This document shows positions 60,854-64,000 of a stretch of DNA of 64,000 nucleotides, one piece after another (position 1 is the stretch's first letter; each line of letters begins with the position of its first letter). Origin of the DNA: JANQOH01 sp965243325 (lineage in GTDB: Bacteria; Pseudomonadota; Alphaproteobacteria; UBA7887); NCBI GenBank assembly GCA_965243325.1, contig CBDEUQ010000003.1, positions 868,001-932,000 on the forward strand. The letters are read 5' to 3'. The position numbers and the translations under genes are program-made. The notes below the pieces were generated by a model. The model searched no databases. It saw only the letters and a program-made list of their open reading frames with translations, and was not told the origin of the DNA.

Positions 60854-61713
60854 AGCGCCGGCAGCGGGCCGATGCGCAGGCGCTCGATCACGAAGTCGAG
60901 TTGTTCGAGCGACCGGTAGTCGATCCGCAGCTGGCCCGAATTGCCGCGCTCGTCGATGTGGACGACGAGGCCGAGCGCCGTGCTCAGCTCCTCTTCCAGC
61001 TTGGCCGCGTCGGCGCTCTTCGCGCGCCGCCTCGCCGGCGGCTTCGCCGCCCCGCCCCGCCGCGCGGCGAGACGCTCGGTCTGACGGACGTTCAGGCCGC
61101 GCGCCACGACCTTCTGCGCCAGAGCCTCGGCGTCGTCGGCGCCGAGAAGGGCGCGGCCGTGACCGGCGCTGAGGGCGCCGTCGTCGATGAGCCGCTTGAC
61201 CGGGTCGGGCAGGCCGAGAAGCCGCAACGTGTTGGCGATGTGGCTGCGGCTCTTGCCGACGGCCTCGGCGAGCGTTTCCTGGGTGCCGCCGAACTCGTCC
61301 ATGAGCCGGCGGTATCCCTCGGCTTCCTCGAGCGCGCTCAGATTCTCGCGCTGCACGTTCTCGACGATGGCGATTTCCAGCGCTTCGCGGTCGTCGAGCC
61401 GTGCGACGACGATCGGCACCTCGTGCTGGCCGGCGCGCTGCGCCGCGCGCCAGCGCCGTTCGCCGGCGACGATCTGGAACGGCGTCCGGTTCTCGGGGTC
61501 GGGGCGAACCAGGATGGGCTGGACGATGCCGCGCCGGCGGATCGATTCCGCGAGGGCGTCGAGTTCGGCGTCGTCGAAGCGGCGGCGCGGCTGGAACGGG
61601 CCGGGCGCGACGTCGGCGATCGGGGCAAGGCGCTGTCCCCCTCCGTGCACCGCCGACGGGTCGCCGAGCAACGCCCCGAGGCCGCGACCGAGACCGCGGT
61701 TTGGCGCGCTCAT
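60838..61713 (-). CDS. parB: Chromosome-partitioning protein ParB
   Basis: A 291-residue CTP-dependent DNA clamp that loads at parS. The ParA-interacting N-terminus RGLGRGLGALLGD is followed by the CTP-binding boxes including PFQIVAGERRWRAAQRAG and VPIVVARLDDREALEIAIVE with NVQRENLSALEEAEGYRRLM. The helix-turn-helix QETLAEAVGKSRSHIANTLR binds parS, and a C-terminal dimerisation domain follows. The ATG at 61713 overlaps the parA stop. A near-perfect parS lies ~1.4 kb away inside rsmG. Confidence 0.95.
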   Translation of the reverse strand: MSAPNRGLGRGLGALLGDPSAVHGGGQRLAPIADVAPGPFQPRRRFDDAELDALAESIRRRGIVQPILVRPDPENRTPFQIVAGERRWRAAQRAGQHEVPIVVARLDDREALEIAIVENVQRENLSALEEAEGYRRLMDEFGGTQETLAEAVGKSRSHIANTLRLLGLPDPVKRLIDDGALSAGHGRALLGADDAEALAQKVVARGLNVRQTERLAARRGGAAKPPARRRAKSADAAKLEEELSTALGLVVHIDERGNSGQLRIDYRSLEQLDFVIERLRIGPLPALHRDA

Positions 61714-62543
61714 CGGTCGCCGCCGGCCGCCGGCCGCGACGCCGCGGCCCGGCCTCGCTCGCGGTGGAGCATTTCGCGCACGAGGTCCATGTAGGCGCGG
61801 GACCCGGCGCAGCGGACGTCGTAGAGGATGACCGGCTTGCCGTGCGACGGCGCCTCGGCGATGCGGACGTTGCGCGGGATGGTCGTCTCGAACACCGTGT
61901 CGCCGAGATGCCGGCGCACGTCGGCGGCGACTTGCCGCGACAGGTTGTTTCGTGTGTCGAACATGGTGAGCACGATACCCTCCAGCGTCAGCGACGGATT
62001 GAAGCGCGCGCGCACGCGCTCGATCGTCTGCAGGACCTGGGTCAGCCCCTCGAGCGCGAAGTACTCGCACTGCAACGGCACCAGAACGCCGCCGGCGGCG
62101 GCGAGGCCGTTCAGGGTGAGCAGGCCGAGACCCGGCGGACAGTCGATGAACACGTAGTCGTAGCGGTTCCGCAGGCGTGCGACCGCGCGCCGCAGGCGGT
62201 GGATCCGGTCGTCCGCGCCGATCAGCTCGAATTCGATGCCGGCGAGGTCGACGTCGGCGGGAACGAGCGACAGGCCGGGGACGGCCGTCGGCACCGCCGC
62301 GGCCATGACGGCGTCGGGCCGGGCAAGGAGGTCGTAGCTCGTTCGTCCGCCGCCGGCCGCCTCGACGCCGAGGCCCGTGCCGGCGTTCCCCTGCGGGTCG
62401 AGGTCGACGATGAGGACGCGCTTCTCGAGCGCCGCGAGCGCCGTCGCGAGATTGATCGTCGTCGTCGTCTTGCCGACGCCGCCCTTCTGGTTGGCGACGG
62501 CGAGGACGCGCACCGCGGCGGCTGCGTCATCGGCCGTCGGCAC
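61710..62543 (-). CDS. parA: Chromosome-partitioning ATPase ParA (Soj)
   Basis: A 277-residue P-loop ATPase that segregates ParB-parS complexes. The deviant Walker A is VANQKGGVGKTTTTINLATA, Walker A' is VLIVDLDPQGNAGTGLG, and Walker B is YDYVFIDCPPGLGLLTLNGL. The start ATG at 62543 lies 17 bases inside the rsmG end. Located in the standard mnmG-rsmG-parA-parB order. Confidence 0.96.
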   Translation of the reverse strand: MPTADDAAAAVRVLAVANQKGGVGKTTTTINLATALAALEKRVLIVDLDPQGNAGTGLGVEAAGGGRTSYDLLARPDAVMAAAVPTAVPGLSLVPADVDLAGIEFELIGADDRIHRLRRAVARLRNRYDYVFIDCPPGLGLLTLNGLAAAGGVLVPLQCEYFALEGLTQVLQTIERVRARFNPSLTLEGIVLTMFDTRNNLSRQVAADVRRHLGDTVFETTIPRNVRIAEAPSHGKPVILYDVRCAGSRAYMDLVREMLHRERGRAAASRPAAGGDR

Positions 62544-63165
62544 GGGTGAAAGCCTCGATGATCAAGATCGTGCCGCCGGAGTCGCTCGCGCTCGGGCGCG
62601 ACGTGTACGTCAGTTTCCAGTCTTGCCGCGCCGCGGTCAATTCGTCGGCCACGCGGCGGCCCTTCGGGAAGATCGCCCGGCCGCCGTCGGCCACGTAGGG
62701 CGCGGCGTAATGCAGCAGCTTGCCGAGGGGCGCGCACGCGCGCGCGGTGACCGCGGCGGCGGGCGGGACGGCGCCGGACTCGATCCGCGCCCGATGCACG
62801 CGCGCCGGCGCGCCGGTCGCGCGGACGGCCGCGTCGAGGAAGGCGCACCGCTTCTCGTTGCTCTCGATCAGGTCCACCGTGACGCCGCGGTGCCGGGCGA
62901 CGATGGCGATGACGAGGCCGGGAAACCCCGCGCCGCTGCCGAGGTCGACGACGCGCACGCCGCCCTGGGGAAGGAACGCGGCGAGCTGCGCGCTGTCGAG
63001 GACGTGACGGCGCCACGGATCGTCTAGGCTGGCCGTGCCGACGAGATTCATGCGGCGCTGCCAGACGGCGAGCAGGTCGAGATGGCGCGCGAGGCGGGCC
63101 GTTGTTTCACGTGAAACGCCGCCGATTCGCGCGAAGTCCGCCTCGCTCAGCGGTGCCCCGCTCAC
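62527..63165 (-). CDS. rsmG: 16S rRNA (guanine-527-N7) methyltransferase RsmG
   Basis: A 212-residue AdoMet-dependent methyltransferase. The core motif is VRVVDLGSGAGFPGLVIAIV, followed by DLIESNEKRCAFLDAAVRAT and VTARACAPLGKLLHYAAPYV. N-terminal WQRRMNLVGTASLDDPWRRH is typical. The GTG start at 63165 overlaps the mnmG stop (GTGA). A parS site lies in its first ~20 codons. Confidence 0.94.
   Translation of the reverse strand: MSGAPLSEADFARIGGVSRETTARLARHLDLLAVWQRRMNLVGTASLDDPWRRHVLDSAQLAAFLPQGGVRVVDLGSGAGFPGLVIAIVARHRGVTVDLIESNEKRCAFLDAAVRATGAPARVHRARIESGAVPPAAAVTARACAPLGKLLHYAAPYVADGGRAIFPKGRRVADELTAARQDWKLTYTSRPSASDSGGTILIIEAFTRADGR
63103..63118. promoter_or_regulatory. parS centromere site
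   Basis: TGTTTCACGTGAAACG matches the bacterial parS consensus TGTTTCACGTGAAACA in 15 of 16 bases, with a perfect inner palindrome GTTTCACGTGAAAC. It is inside the 5' end of rsmG and beside parAB, where ParB would nucleate. Confidence 0.93.
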
Positions 63166-64000
63166 GCCGCGCGGGCGTTGCCGCCGCGCCGCAGATGACG
63201 CAGAAGCGCCGCCACCGCCGCCGGAGTCACGCCGGGAATGCGCGCCGCCGCCGCCAGCGTATCGGGCCGCGCCTCGGCGAGCTTTTCGCGCGCCTCCGAG
63301 GACAGGCCGCCGATGCGCCCGAAATCGAGGTCGGGCGGCACCGTCAGCGCGGATTCGCGGCGAAAGGCGTCGATCTCGGCGCGCTGGCGTTCGAGATAGG
63401 CGGCGTAGCGGCACTCGGTCTCGATCTGCCGCCGCGCCTCCGGCGGACACGCCGCGAGATCCGGCCACACGCGCGCCAGCGCCGCGAAGTCGACATCGGG
63501 CATCGACAGAAGATCGAGGCCGCTGCGGATCCGGCCGTCGGCGCGCAGGGCGAGGCCATGCCGGCCCGCTTGCGGCGGCGACAGCCGCTTCGCCGCCAGC
63601 CGCCCCCGCGCGTCGTCCATGGCGTCCCGTTTCGCCCGCCACCGCGTCTCCCGTTCGGACTCGACGCAGCCGATCGCCGCACCGAGGCCGGTCAGCCGCA
63701 GGTCGGCGTTGTCCGGGCGCAGGCTCAGGCGGTATTCGGCGCGCGCGGTGAACAGCCGGTAGGGCTCGCGCGTGCCCAGGGTCACGAGATCGTCGATCAT
63801 CACGCCGATCATCGCCGTCGCCCGGTCGAGCACGAACGGCGCGCTGCCGCCCGCCGCGAGCGCGGCGTTGAGGCCGGCGACGATACCCTGGCCCGCCGCC
63901 TCCTCGTAGCCCGTCGTGCCGTTGATCTGCCCGGCGAGGAACAGCCCCGGCAGGCGCAGGGTCTCGAGTGTCGGGCGCAGCTCGCGCGGGTCGACGAAGT
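63162..64000 (-). CDS. mnmG: tRNA uridine-5-carboxymethylaminomethyl modification enzyme MnmG, partial (C-terminal part)
   Basis: The last ~279 codons of MnmG (GidA); the start lies beyond the window end. Visible parts are GLFLAGQINGTTGYEEAAGQ (FAD-binding region), IDDLVTLGTREPYRLFTARA, EYRLSLRPDNADLRLTGLG and a C-terminal helical domain that binds MnmE (IGGLSSEAREKLAEARPDTL, IPGVTPAAVAALLRHLRRG). It modifies wobble uridines together with MnmE. The stop overlaps the rsmG start. Confidence 0.96.
   Translation of the reverse strand, partial: FVDPRELRPTLETLRLPGLFLAGQINGTTGYEEAAGQGIVAGLNAALAAGGSAPFVLDRATAMIGVMIDDLVTLGTREPYRLFTARAEYRLSLRPDNADLRLTGLGAAIGCVESERETRWRAKRDAMDDARGRLAAKRLSPPQAGRHGLALRADGRIRSGLDLLSMPDVDFAALARVWPDLAACPPEARRQIETECRYAAYLERQRAEIDAFRRESALTVPPDLDFGRIGGLSSEAREKLAEARPDTLAAAARIPGVTPAAVAALLRHLRRGGNARAA

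Overview
The window is chromosomal DNA of high G+C content from a Gram-negative bacterium, almost certainly an alphaproteobacterium and plausibly Rhodospirillales-like. Three things point there. The first is the right-hand gene order mnmG-rsmG-parA-parB / holA-lptE-leuS with hemE-hemH-hemJ and ppsR-maf-aroE-coaE-dnaQ. The second is the presence of a DUF3576 lipoprotein, HemJ and a UbiH-type hydroxylase. The third is a near-consensus parS inside rsmG. That order is the origin-proximal block of alphaproteobacterial chromosomes, and the divergent ppsR/hemE gap is the best candidate for the replication origin.

Layout. 0.4-3 kb: a tyrosine integrase points away from a porin gene that lacks a normal start. 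3-4.3 kb: a family III CoA-transferase. 4.3-7 kb: a gene-poor graveyard of toxin-antitoxin and defence remnants (a frameshifted antitoxin, a ParE-HicB chimera, a HicB/HicA-like pair, a frameshifted two-TM protein and a truncated DarT-like gene). 7-9.3 kb: a four-gene minus-strand operon with a TolQ/ExbB-like channel, an ExbD-like protein carrying a beta-rich periplasmic domain, and two paralogous small membrane proteins. 9.5-16.4 kb: tRNA-CAU, a Dyp peroxidase, an MFS permease, an enoyl-CoA hydratase and the iorA-iorB pair for 2-oxoacid (indolepyruvate-type) oxidation.

16.4-26.9 kb is an inserted block of visibly lower G+C. It is bounded by a 77-bp direct repeat of the 3' end of iorB. It holds two relaxosome-like small proteins, a Cache-HAMP sensor without output domain, an ammonium transporter gene split by a 3.4-kb IS1595-family element, an IS110/IS1111-type element and an IS66 fragment. 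The IS1595 element has intact 24-bp inverted repeats and an 8-bp target duplication, and carries four passenger genes including a DNA methyltransferase-HNH fusion. Removing the IS1595 element and one target copy restores amtB exactly.

26.9-40 kb is metabolic backbone: an SDR, an MMPL/RND exporter with a LolA-like partner, the leucine-degradation genes liuB-liuC-liuD (minus strand), a coiled-coil repeat protein, a zinc alcohol dehydrogenase, a DapA-family lyase/aldolase and a CobW-family GTPase. 40-47.3 kb is translation: tRNA-Val, thrS, infC (AUA start), rpmI, rplT, pheS, pheT and tRNA-Arg. 47.3-64 kb is the origin-proximal block: ubiH-like, a TauD-like dioxygenase, dnaQ, coaE, aroE, maf, ppsR, then divergently hemE, hemH, hemJ, a DUF3576 lipoprotein gene, leuS, lptE and holA, converging on parB-parA-rsmG-mnmG, with mnmG running off the window end.

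All functional calls come from reading translated sequence and family memory. No database search was run.
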